Part shown: positions 1 through 5,406 of the stretch, one piece after another
Layout of the letters: each line of letters opens with the position of its first letter
Position numbering within the stretch: the stretch's first letter is position 1
Origin: an uncultured Bacteroidota bacterium
GTDB lineage: Bacteria > Bacteroidota > Bacteroidia > UBA7662
Direction: 5' to 3'
NCBI GenBank assembly: GCA_903908015.1
Contig: CAIVQI010000380.1
Span: forward strand, 1-9,045
Length of the DNA: 9,045 nucleotides
The notes under the pieces: model-generated
What the model was told of the DNA's origin: nothing
Databases searched by the model: none
What the model saw: only the letters and a program-made list of their open reading frames with translations
Program-made: the position numbers and the translations under genes

Positions 1-936
1 GCGGCCGGACAAAACCTGGACGCATATCTCGAAGGATTGTTGTATTCAGAGTACCTGCCTTATTGGGATTATATTCATCTGGATGTGCTGCTGAACCTTC
101 AGAAACCCCGAACCGCATTCCCCGATGAACAGATTTTCATCATGTACCACCAAATCACGGAACTGTATTTCCGCTTGGTTTTGCATGAAATGGATCAAAT
201 ATCGGCCGCCAACCAACCCGATTGCCGTTGGGTGATCGCCCGTGTTGAACGCATGAACCGCTATTTTGAGGCGCTGAGGCACTCATTTACCATCATGGTG
301 GATGGCATGGAACCCCAGCAATTCTTGAAGTTTCGCATGGCTTTGCTCCCCGCGAGTGGATTTCAATCGGTCCAATATCGCCGAATCGAGTTGAATGCCA
401 CCGATCTGTTCAACCTTGTGGACCACCGGGTCCGCGCTCATGTCAAAGGTGATGAGCCGACCGAGCAGCTCTTTGAGCACATTTACTGGAAGCAAGGCGC
501 TACAGAACTGAAATCAGGCAAGGCCACCCTCACCCTGCGCCAATTTGAAGCGCGTTATCGGGATGAATTGTTGTTGTTGGCCCAGAAGAAACAGAACAAC
601 AACCTTTATGCGGTTTATCGGCGGTTGCTCGCTGAGGCTCATGCCTCGGTGGAATCCTTCAATCACCCCGCTCCTGCGAACGAGGATATTTCCGCTTTGC
701 GGGATGCCCTTCGTCGGTTCGACCGACACGTGAATGTTTGGTGGCCCCTCGCCCATTATCGTTCTGCCGTACGCTACCTGCAGGGTGATCCAGATACCAT
801 TGCCGCGACTGGGGGCACCAATTGGCAGCAATATTTACCCCCCCGCTTACAACTGCGTATTTTCTTCCCCGAGCTCTGGAGCGAGGAGGAAAAAGCCGAT
901 TGGGGACGGCGTAATTTGGCGGAAGATGGCGCATGA
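1..936 (+). CDS. kynA: Tryptophan 2,3-dioxygenase, 5'-partial
   Basis: Haem enzyme that opens the indole ring of L-tryptophan to N-formylkynurenine, the first step of the kynurenine pathway (cytosolic). The frame is open to the window edge; translation from base 1 reads AAGQNLDAYLEGLLYSEYLP, so the TTG at 37 is an internal Leu and the true start lies upstream. About 311 residues are visible. Family motifs, in order: YLPYWDYIHLD; FIMYHQITELYFRLVLHE with the substrate-side His (codon 148-150); FRMALLPASGFQSVQYRRIE, which carries the Arg that binds the substrate carboxylate; and near the C-terminus LAHYRSAVRYL with the presumed axial haem His (codon 754-756), followed by ATGGTNW, the counterpart of GTGGS in other TDOs. 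The last bases overlap the next gene by ATGA, which implies co-transcription and translational coupling with a WYL regulator. The family assignment is firm. The substrate is inferred from the family. Confidence 0.93.
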   Translation, partial: AAGQNLDAYLEGLLYSEYLPYWDYIHLDVLLNLQKPRTAFPDEQIFIMYHQITELYFRLVLHEMDQISAANQPDCRWVIARVERMNRYFEALRHSFTIMVDGMEPQQFLKFRMALLPASGFQSVQYRRIELNATDLFNLVDHRVRAHVKGDEPTEQLFEHIYWKQGATELKSGKATLTLRQFEARYRDELLLLAQKKQNNNLYAVYRRLLAEAHASVESFNHPAPANEDISALRDALRRFDRHVNVWWPLAHYRSAVRYLQGDPDTIAATGGTNWQQYLPPRLQLRIFFPELWSEEEKADWGRRNLAEDGA

Positions 937-1856
937 AAGACCCCGGAAAACTCCTTCGTCTGTTTCGCACCCTCAACCTACTGGCGGGCAGTAGGCGGGG
1001 TTACACGGTCGATGAGTTGGCCGAAAAACTTGGCGTGAGTCGCCGCACCGTGTATCGCGACCTCATCATCTATGGTCAGTGTGGCTTTGAGGTGCTGAGC
1101 CATCCCATTACCCATCGGTTGCGCGTGAGCAATCCAGGAGAAACAGCCGAAAAAATCGGCTTTGATGTCGATGAGGCCCATTTATTGGAGGAGGCGCTGT
1201 TGGGACTCCCTGAGGGGCCGGTGCGCTCCGATTTATTGGATAAGGTGCGCAGTTTCAGCGGCAGTTCACACACCCTCGGACATTACCTGACCCAGCAGGC
1301 CGGCCTCCATTACCGGGCCTTATCACAGGCCATTCGCGAGCGAATACAGGTGGTGTTGGTCGACTACAACGCACCGAGTTCGCACAGCATCAGCAATCGC
1401 CTGGTGGAGCCCTATGGCTTCAGCACCTCGCTCGATACTTTGTATGCTTTTGAACCGGCATCGCGCCGCAACAAAAACTACAAGATCGTTCGCATCGGAC
1501 AGGTACGCCTGGAGCGCATGCCATGGCAGTTTTCTCACCTACACGAGGCCCCCAAAACCGATGCATTTGGTTTGCCGATGGGCGACATTCACCACGAGAT
1601 ACACCTCCAACTTGGACAGTTGAGCAGCAATCTTTTGCGCGAAGAGCACCCGGCTGCCGCTTTGCTGCTCTCGCCTTTATCCACCCCCAGCCCAAGCGGA
1701 CGCATCCAAGAACTTCGTCTCCGCGTGGCCGATTACCGCGGCATTGGGCGGTTTGTACTCGGACTAGCCGATGATATTGATGTTGTTGGTCCACCTGATT
1801 TTATGAACTACTTGCGCAAGAGAGCGAATAGTCTGATAAGAGAGCGAGTAGTCTGA
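933..1856 (+). CDS. HTH/WYL-domain transcriptional regulator
   Basis: Predicted DNA-binding regulator of 307 residues, the usual length for YafY-type HTH-WYL proteins. Residues 1-60 form a DeoR/HTH_11-like winged helix-turn-helix, with GYTVDELAEKLGVSRRTVYR as the helix-turn-helix core. Residues about 135-195 form the WYL ligand-sensing domain: VDYNAPSSHSISNRLVEPYG, then a strand, then YKIVRIGQVRLE. Residues about 215-297 resemble the WCX C-terminal extension. The Trp-Tyr-Leu triad that names the domain reads TLYAF here, so the sensing pocket has diverged. The ATG start overlaps the stop of the tryptophan dioxygenase gene (ATGA), so the two are probably translated from one mRNA, and the regulator may act on tryptophan catabolism. 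That role is inferred from position only; the effector is unknown. The last five codons and the stop were created by a 20-bp tandem duplication (see repeat at 1819-1858). Confidence 0.88.
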   Translation: MKDPGKLLRLFRTLNLLAGSRRGYTVDELAEKLGVSRRTVYRDLIIYGQCGFEVLSHPITHRLRVSNPGETAEKIGFDVDEAHLLEEALLGLPEGPVRSDLLDKVRSFSGSSHTLGHYLTQQAGLHYRALSQAIRERIQVVLVDYNAPSSHSISNRLVEPYGFSTSLDTLYAFEPASRRNKNYKIVRIGQVRLERMPWQFSHLHEAPKTDAFGLPMGDIHHEIHLQLGQLSSNLLREEHPAAALLLSPLSTPSPSGRIQELRLRVADYRGIGRFVLGLADDIDVVGPPDFMNYLRKRANSLIRERVV

Positions 1857-1858
1857 TA
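1819..1858 (+). repeat. 20-bp tandem duplication across the stop of the WYL gene
   Basis: Bases 1819-1838 and 1839-1858 are consecutive copies that differ at one position (agcgaata versus agcgagta). Because 20 is not a multiple of 3, the second copy is read in another frame and supplies the present stop (tga in gtctga). Deleting one copy gives RANSLI followed at once by taa; the present protein ends RANSLIRERVV. The duplication is therefore probably recent and extends the protein by five residues. Confidence 0.85.
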
Positions 1859-1885
1859 TAAGCCGCTATCTGATTACATTTTTTT

Positions 1886-1902
1886 GTGACAAAAGATGTC
1901 AC
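1886..1902. promoter_or_regulatory. Short inverted repeat GTGAC-N7-GTCAC
   Basis: GTGAC (1886-1890) and GTCAC (1898-1902) are exact inverted copies around the 7-nt spacer aaaagat, 30 nt after the WYL stop and 40 nt before the next possible start. It could be an operator half-site pair, for example for the adjacent HTH protein, or a weak 5-bp hairpin. A T run precedes it but no U tract follows, so it does not look like an intrinsic terminator in the + direction. The spacing does not fit a CRP site. Confidence 0.25.
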
Positions 1903-1941
1903 GCTGGGGGGCCATGTTTGTACCTATAAAACAAACTACCT

Positions 1942-2202
1942 ATGGCACGTTTCCTATCACCCCGCATTTCCATGCTGCATTTTGCAGACGAAATCGAGCT
2001 GGTTCCGTTCGACCAGCCGCTTCAGATTCCGCAAGGGATGTCGCCCATCCCCCGGGCTCAGTCCCCTGTGAATGGTCATTCAAACACCCCGACTGCTGGG
2101 CTGTTGACTTCCGCCGCTGATATCGAATTGACCTCCGATGTCCACGGCTATTCGACCAGGCTTCGCCGCCATCCCCTTCCATTGTTCCATCCTGCAGCCT
2201 AA
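1942..2202 (+). CDS. Hypothetical 86-residue ORF
   Basis: Not recognised. It has an ATG start 85 nt after the WYL gene and a stop that overlaps the next ATG in TAATG, the kind of junction that couples translation within operons. The predicted product has no lysine, about 11 prolines and several His and Arg, which is unusual for a real protein and unlike the neighbouring genes. No signal peptide, membrane segment or family motif is evident. Residues 15-21 (ADEIELV) are loosely like the GDELELV strand that opens HIRAN domains, but this is too short to rely on. I see no good promoter or Shine-Dalgarno sequence. It may be a real accessory gene coupled to its neighbours, or open by chance in a pyrimidine-rich, degenerate region. 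Confidence 0.25.
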   Translation: MARFLSPRISMLHFADEIELVPFDQPLQIPQGMSPIPRAQSPVNGHSNTPTAGLLTSAADIELTSDVHGYSTRLRRHPLPLFHPAA

Positions 2203-2567
2203 TGAATATGTTAACATCTGCCCTTTCTCTGCGATTTTTGGCCACATCTGCGGCCTATTTACTGGGTATTCGTCGATTGTCGATTGGGCGCTGCAGCGCG
2301 CGGCGAGCCCGCAATGCTGCCGTACTCCTCTCATCGCCCCTCCTTCATACCCCGGATTGCCTGCCGCAATTCTACAACCCCAATCGTGTGGCCCGATTAT
2401 CATTCACGTACGACCCAAAGCTCGATATAGCGCGGGTGTGGATCGTGCAATGGGGTGTTCGCATCGGTCAACTTCCCCTTCCTGCTGCTCAAAAGGCCTA
2501 TAAAATCATTCAGGACGGTCACTACCCCGAGGTGCGCATCAAATCAAACACTGCTGTACTTTTGTAG
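2202..2567 (+). CDS. Hypothetical 121-residue ORF with HIRAN-like C-terminus
   Basis: ATG at 2202 shares one base with the preceding stop (TAATG); its own stop TAG lies one base before the RidA ATG (TAGCATG). Residues 1-60 have no Lys, many Arg, and a hydrophobic N-terminus (ALSLRFLATSAAYLLGI). Residues about 66-115 look more like a folded protein: LSFTYDPKLDIARVWIVQWG followed by VRIGQLPLPAAQKAYKIIQD and GHYPEVRIKS. This resembles the core of HIRAN domains (YDP..A..V...G..IGYLPR.....I..LL..G), a small domain found in DNA-repair helicases and as stand-alone bacterial proteins. The conserved EPDN segment expected just before YDP is absent, so the N-terminal part of the domain may have been lost or frameshifted. 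The HIRAN assignment rests on my reading alone; the ORF could be a pseudogene remnant. Confidence 0.35.
   Translation: MNMLTSALSLRFLATSAAYLLGIRRLSIGRCSARRARNAAVLLSSPLLHTPDCLPQFYNPNRVARLSFTYDPKLDIARVWIVQWGVRIGQLPLPAAQKAYKIIQDGHYPEVRIKSNTAVLL
2557..2564 (+). promoter_or_regulatory. Bacteroidota -7 box (TACTTTTG) before the RidA gene
   Basis: TACTTTTG is an exact match to the Bacteroidota primary-sigma -7 consensus TAnnTTTG. It ends 4 nt before the RidA ATG, so initiation at the usual distance would give a leaderless or near-leaderless mRNA. No TTTG is present at the -33 spacing (19-21 nt upstream reads roughly gtgcgc), so the match may be coincidental. Confidence 0.4.
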
Positions 2568-2568
2568 C

Positions 2569-3012
2569 ATGCATAGTATTTCTACCCAACAAGCCCCCAA
2601 TCCGGTGGGCAGTTATCCCCATGCCCGTCGCGTTGGTCACCTCCTGTTTTTATCTGGCATTGGTCCACGTGCAGCAGGTACGGACGCCTCTGATCCCCAC
2701 GTCCCTGGGCTCAGCCTCGACAAAAACGGAAATTTCTTGGCATTTGATTTCGCCGCTCAGGTGCATCAGGTGATGGCCAATGTGGCGGCCGTTCTGCAAG
2801 CAAGTGGGGCCGATTGGCAAGATGTGGTGGATGTAACAGTGTATTTGACCCATATGCAGCGCGATTTTCACACTTTTAACCAAATCTACGCTGAATATAT
2901 GGCGCACCTTGATCCAAAACCATGTAGAACCACGGTTGAAGTAACCGCGCTACCCACTGCGATTGCCATCGAATTGAAGTGCATCGCCGTAGTTCCGGAA
3001 CACAGGGCCTGA
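2569..3012 (+). CDS. RidA-family protein, 2-aminomuconate deaminase type
   Basis: A 147-residue protein of the RidA/YjgF/UK114 family; members form trimers and hydrolyse enamines or imines in the cytosol. N-terminal APNPVGSYPHARRVG and LLFLSGIGPR match the 2-aminomuconate deaminase subgroup, whose members begin with PVGxxPHxKR. Key family residues are present: Arg120 in CRTTVEV and Glu135 in IELKCIAVV, spaced 15 residues apart like Arg105 and Glu120 of E. coli RidA. The ATG at 2569 was chosen because homology starts a few residues later; the upstream in-frame extension to 2455 has no RidA similarity. In the kynurenine pathway 2-aminomuconate deaminase acts after ring opening of 3-hydroxyanthranilate, so sharing a locus with tryptophan 2,3-dioxygenase supports that role. 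A general RidA function remains possible. The stop faces the rnc stop with 21 nt between them. Confidence 0.88.
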   Translation: MHSISTQQAPNPVGSYPHARRVGHLLFLSGIGPRAAGTDASDPHVPGLSLDKNGNFLAFDFAAQVHQVMANVAAVLQASGADWQDVVDVTVYLTHMQRDFHTFNQIYAEYMAHLDPKPCRTTVEVTALPTAIAIELKCIAVVPEHRA

Positions 3013-3033
3013 TTTATGCTGTACGGTTGATCG

Positions 3034-3777
3034 CTACACTGCGTCTTGACCCAATTTGTGCTCCAGGTAGTAGGCCGCGGCGTTTTGCTCCGCCAATTTC
3101 CGACTGCTGTCCGTCGCTTTGGCTACTGTTTGTCCGTCTAGGAGAATCCTGACCGTTATTTTTCCTTGCCGACCCCGTTCAGGACGGGCCTCAACCTCAA
3201 AACTGATTTTCTTGCCGTTTCTCTGCGACCATTCCACCAAGCGACTTTTGTAATTGTGGTCGGTGATGGTGAGCTCCTCCAGGTCTACAAACGGTTGGAG
3301 GATTCGATCACAAATAAAACGATAGGTTTTGGGATAGCCTTGGTCGAGGTACACCGCGCCCAAAAACGCCTCGAACACATCCGCGTTCATGTTTTTACTC
3401 GTTTCGTTGCGGCGATTGCCTGCGGTGTGTTGCAGCATTTTATCGAGTCCAAGTTCACGCGATAAAGTGTCGAGGAATTGGGTGTTGACCACTTTCGACC
3501 GCATATTGGTGAGAAAACCCTCATCGCGAAAAGGAAATCGGCGAAAAAGTACATCGGCAACCACCAAATCCAATACAGCGTCGCCCAGGTATTCCAGGCG
3601 TTCGTTACTCTTGTGTAATCCGTCCTCCAGCCCTACACGCGCACTCGAATGGGTGAATGCAAGCTCATAGAGGTGAATCGACTTCGGATACAGGCCTGTC
3701 AATTCATAAATCCGAACAACTAAAGGATTCGAGGCACGCAACAATCGTTTGCGGACGCGTTCGATAAGCTTTTTCAC
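3034..3777 (-). CDS. rnc: Ribonuclease III
   Basis: Double-strand-specific endoribonuclease that processes rRNA precursors and structured mRNAs as a Mg-dependent dimer. It has 247 residues from the proposed start. RNase III domain about 20-155: signature NERLEYLGDAVLD (58-70) with catalytic Glu62 and Asp66, and ADVFEAFLGAVYLD with Asp133 and Glu136. Double-stranded-RNA-binding domain about 173-242: DHNYKSRLVEWSQRNGKK, ending SSRKLAEQNAAAYYL. I chose GTG at 3777-3775, giving VKKLIERVRKRLL and 13 nt after the fabF stop. The frame is open upstream to a TTG at 3843, but that extension overlaps conserved fabF coding sequence and shows no RNase III similarity. It is the last gene of the acpP-fabF-rnc operon and converges on the RidA gene. 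The basic N-terminal helix before the nuclease domain (about 20 residues longer than in E. coli) is common in Bacteroidota. Confidence 0.95.
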   Translation of the reverse strand: MKKLIERVRKRLLRASNPLVVRIYELTGLYPKSIHLYELAFTHSSARVGLEDGLHKSNERLEYLGDAVLDLVVADVLFRRFPFRDEGFLTNMRSKVVNTQFLDTLSRELGLDKMLQHTAGNRRNETSKNMNADVFEAFLGAVYLDQGYPKTYRFICDRILQPFVDLEELTITDHNYKSRLVEWSQRNGKKISFEVEARPERGRQGKITVRILLDGQTVAKATDSSRKLAEQNAAAYYLEHKLGQDAV

Positions 3778-3790
3778 AACACGAACAGGC

Positions 3791-5044
3791 TCATCCCTCG
3801 TAGCGGCAAAACACCACAGAGGTATTGTGACCGCCAAATCCAAATGTATTACTTAAAGCGGCCCTAATGGGGCGCTCACGCGCTTGGTTAAACGTGAGGT
3901 CGAGGCGGGGATCCAATTCCGGATCATCAGTGAAGTGGTTGATTGTGGGCGGAACGATTCCGTTTTGAATCGCCAAAATGGCCGCTACCGCTTCTACCGC
4001 TCCAGCAGCACCCAGTAGATGCCCCGTCATCGATTTGGTTGAGCTGATGCTCAGCCGGTAAGCGTCCTCCCCAAAAACCGCTTGAATGGCTTTCACCTCA
4101 CTCACGTCTCCGAGTGGGGTAGAGGTGCCGTGAACATTGATGTAGTCGATATCGGCCGTCGACATGCCAGCATCGGCCAGTGCCGCTTGCATCACCAATG
4201 TTGCACCGAGTCCCTCAGGATGAGGCGCTGTGATGTGGTTGGCATCTGCCGATAACCCACCACCAGCCAACTCAGCGTAAATACGGGCCCCTCTTTGCAA
4301 GGCATGCTCGAGTGATTCCAATATAAGGGCTGCGCCGCCCTCGCCTAGAACGAAACCATCGCGGTCGAGGTCGAAGGGTCGGGAAGCGGTAGCGGGACTG
4401 TCATTACGTTCACTTAAGGCCTTCATGGCATTAAATCCGCCCACCCCCGCTTGATTCACCGCAGCTTCAGAGCCACCTGTCACCATCACATCAGCCCTTC
4501 CCATCCGAATAAGATTCATCGAGTCGATGATGGCGTTGTTGGCACTGGCGCATGCCGAAACGGTTGTGTAATTCGGGCCCCGCAAACCATATCGTATACT
4601 GATATAGCCAGGTGCGATATCCCCAATCATTTTGGGGATAAAAAACGGGTTGAAGCGCGGGGTTCCGTCGCCCTCAATAAACGACTTAACCTCTTCAAAG
4701 AAGGTGAAAATGCCACCGATTCCTGAGCCCCAAACCACACCTGCTCTATTGGTGTCGAATGGAACATCCAGCAGTCCCGAATCTTTCAACGCCTCTTCAC
4801 AGACCACCATCGCATATTGCGCGAAAGGGTCCATTTTTCGGGCCTCTTTGCGCTCAAAATGCAGCTCTGGATCGTATCCCTTCAGCTCAGCGGCAAAGCG
4901 GGTGCGGAATTTGGTAGCATCAAAGCGAGTAATCGGCGCGGCACCACTTTTACCGGTTGCCAAGCCATTCCAATATTCCGAAACCGTATTTCCTATGGGC
5001 GTGAGCGCTCCGAGACCCGTAACCACTACACGACGCATCTGCAT
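3791..5044 (-). CDS. fabF: Beta-ketoacyl-ACP synthase II
   Basis: Condensing enzyme of type II fatty acid synthesis: it joins malonyl-ACP to a growing acyl-ACP with release of CO2, in the cytosol. It has 417 residues, typical for FabF. The catalytic triad is intact: Cys165 in TVSACASANN, His305 in VHGTSTPLGD, and His342 in KSMTGHLLGAAG, with Lys337 of that motif. The C-terminal glycine-rich NTFGFGGHN loop is also present. ATG at 5044 lies 12 nt after the acpP stop, with a possible AAAGG ribosome-binding site overlapping that stop; a second in-frame ATG two codons later (MRRVVVTG) is an equally plausible start. It is flanked by its substrate carrier acpP and by rnc in one transcription unit. 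Confidence 0.97.
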   Translation of the reverse strand: MQMRRVVVTGLGALTPIGNTVSEYWNGLATGKSGAAPITRFDATKFRTRFAAELKGYDPELHFERKEARKMDPFAQYAMVVCEEALKDSGLLDVPFDTNRAGVVWGSGIGGIFTFFEEVKSFIEGDGTPRFNPFFIPKMIGDIAPGYISIRYGLRGPNYTTVSACASANNAIIDSMNLIRMGRADVMVTGGSEAAVNQAGVGGFNAMKALSERNDSPATASRPFDLDRDGFVLGEGGAALILESLEHALQRGARIYAELAGGGLSADANHITAPHPEGLGATLVMQAALADAGMSTADIDYINVHGTSTPLGDVSEVKAIQAVFGEDAYRLSISSTKSMTGHLLGAAGAVEAVAAILAIQNGIVPPTINHFTDDPELDPRLDLTFNQARERPIRAALSNTFGFGGHNTSVVFCRYEG

Positions 5045-5056
5045 ATTGTGCAGCCT

Positions 5057-5293
5057 TTATTTCACATTCGTCTCTAGGTAGGAGATCGCTTGACCTACGG
5101 TGGTGATGCTTTCTGCCTGGTCGTCTGGAATAGAAATATTAAATTCCTTTTCAAACTCCATAATCAGCTCAACCGTGTCGAGTGAATCTGCGCCCAGATC
5201 ATTGGTAAAGCTGGCCTCGAGGGTCACCTCATTTTCGTCCACACCAAGCTTTTCTACAATGATGGACCGCACTTTCGATGCTATATCAGACAT
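5057..5293 (-). CDS. acpP: Acyl carrier protein
   Basis: Small acidic four-helix carrier (78 residues) that holds growing acyl chains on a 4'-phosphopantetheine arm during fatty acid synthesis. The attachment serine is Ser37 in the canonical GADSLDTVELIMEFEKEF motif. Length, acidity and the final helix (TTVGQAISYLE) fit AcpP closely. It is the first gene of the acpP-fabF-rnc operon, 12 nt upstream of fabF. The ATG at 5293 is preceded by a consensus Bacteroidota promoter with its -7 box ending 28 nt before the start, so the leader is short. No clear Shine-Dalgarno is visible; the leader is A/T-rich, as is normal in this phylum. Confidence 0.97.
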   Translation of the reverse strand: MSDIASKVRSIIVEKLGVDENEVTLEASFTNDLGADSLDTVELIMEFEKEFNISIPDDQAESITTVGQAISYLETNVK

Positions 5294-5321
5294 TTCTGTT
5301 GGGTTTAATGAATAAACGGCA

Positions 5322-5353
5322 CAAAGGTAAGGATACTACGGCATATTATCAAA
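5322..5353 (-). promoter_or_regulatory. acpP promoter, Bacteroidota consensus
   Basis: On the minus strand TTTG (complement of 5350-5353) is followed after 20 nt by TACCTTTG (complement of 5322-5329). This matches both boxes of the Bacteroidota sigma-A-type promoter (-33 TTTG, 19-21 nt, -7 TAnnTTTG). Initiation should fall near 5315-5318, giving a leader of about 22-25 nt before the acpP ATG. It drives acpP-fabF-rnc. Confidence 0.8.
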
Positions 5354-5357
5354 TATG
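5342..5357. promoter_or_regulatory. Inverted repeat CATATT-N4-AATATG over the acpP -33 box
   Basis: CATATT (5342-5347) and AATATG (5352-5357) are exact inverted copies around ATCA. The element covers the -33 TTTG of the acpP promoter, an ideal place for a repressor dimer in a divergent intergenic region. Fatty-acid operons are often controlled by such operators, but I do not recognise this site as belonging to a known family. AT-rich chance symmetry is possible. Confidence 0.35.
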
Positions 5358-5388
5358 TGGTGTCGGGGGAATTTTCAATGATATGCAT

Positions 5389-5396
5389 TAGTTTTG
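5389..5396 (+). promoter_or_regulatory. -7 box (TAGTTTTG) for the IPExxxVDY-pyk unit
   Basis: TAGTTTTG matches the Bacteroidota -7 consensus TAnnTTTG and ends 10 nt before the GTG at 5407. Initiation at the normal distance would leave a leader of only about 4-6 nt. No TTTG or TTG is found 19-21 nt upstream (the sequence is a G run), so the promoter would be weak or activator-dependent. Confidence 0.5.
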
Positions 5397-5406
5397 TGGC
5401 CTTTTA

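Larger units (their letters stand above)
1857..2568 (+). other. 712-nt stretch with no recognised gene
   Basis: No confidently identified gene lies between the WYL regulator and the RidA gene. Bases 1857-1941 hold only an imperfect T run and a short inverted repeat. Bases 1942-2567 hold two end-to-end ORFs on the + strand, listed separately as hypothetical. The stretch is rich in C runs and has minor symmetric elements: GCTGGT/ACCAGC around an 8-nt loop (1998-2017) and the palindrome GCGCTGCAGCGC (2288-2299). Minus-strand ORFs here look like shadows. I see no tRNA or riboswitch pattern. It could be a small operon or the decayed remains of one or more genes. Confidence 0.5.

Noticed and set aside
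37..39. TTG at 37 as the start of tryptophan 2,3-dioxygenase
   Set aside because: The frame is open to base 1 and the upstream residues AAGQNLDAYLEGL continue the conserved protein, so the gene is simply cut by the window edge.
1998..2017. GCTGGT-N8-ACCAGC hairpin with TTCGA-like loop as a tRNA arm or terminator
   Set aside because: No acceptor, D or anticodon arms fit around it and no T run follows.
2288..2299. 12-bp palindrome GCGCTGCAGCGC
   Set aside because: A single short GC palindrome inside an ORF; no second copy or context suggests a recombination or binding site.
1940..2403. Minus-strand ORFs opposite the 1942-2567 region
   Set aside because: Their products look like shadow translations: no motif, no plausible start context, and they oppose all neighbouring genes.
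2455..2568. N-terminal extension of RidA starting at 2455
   Set aside because: The extra residues read in another frame through the preceding ORF and are not RidA-like; the homology begins after the ATG at 2569.
3778..3843. Extended rnc start (TTG at 3843)
   Set aside because: The extra 22 residues are the fabF C-terminal region (NTFGFGGHN coding) read in another frame and show no RNase III similarity. GTG at 3777 follows the fabF stop directly.
3841..3848. Minus-strand TACATTTG as an internal promoter for rnc
   Set aside because: It lies in codons for the conserved FabF motif NTFGFGG, and no TTTG occurs at the -33 distance.
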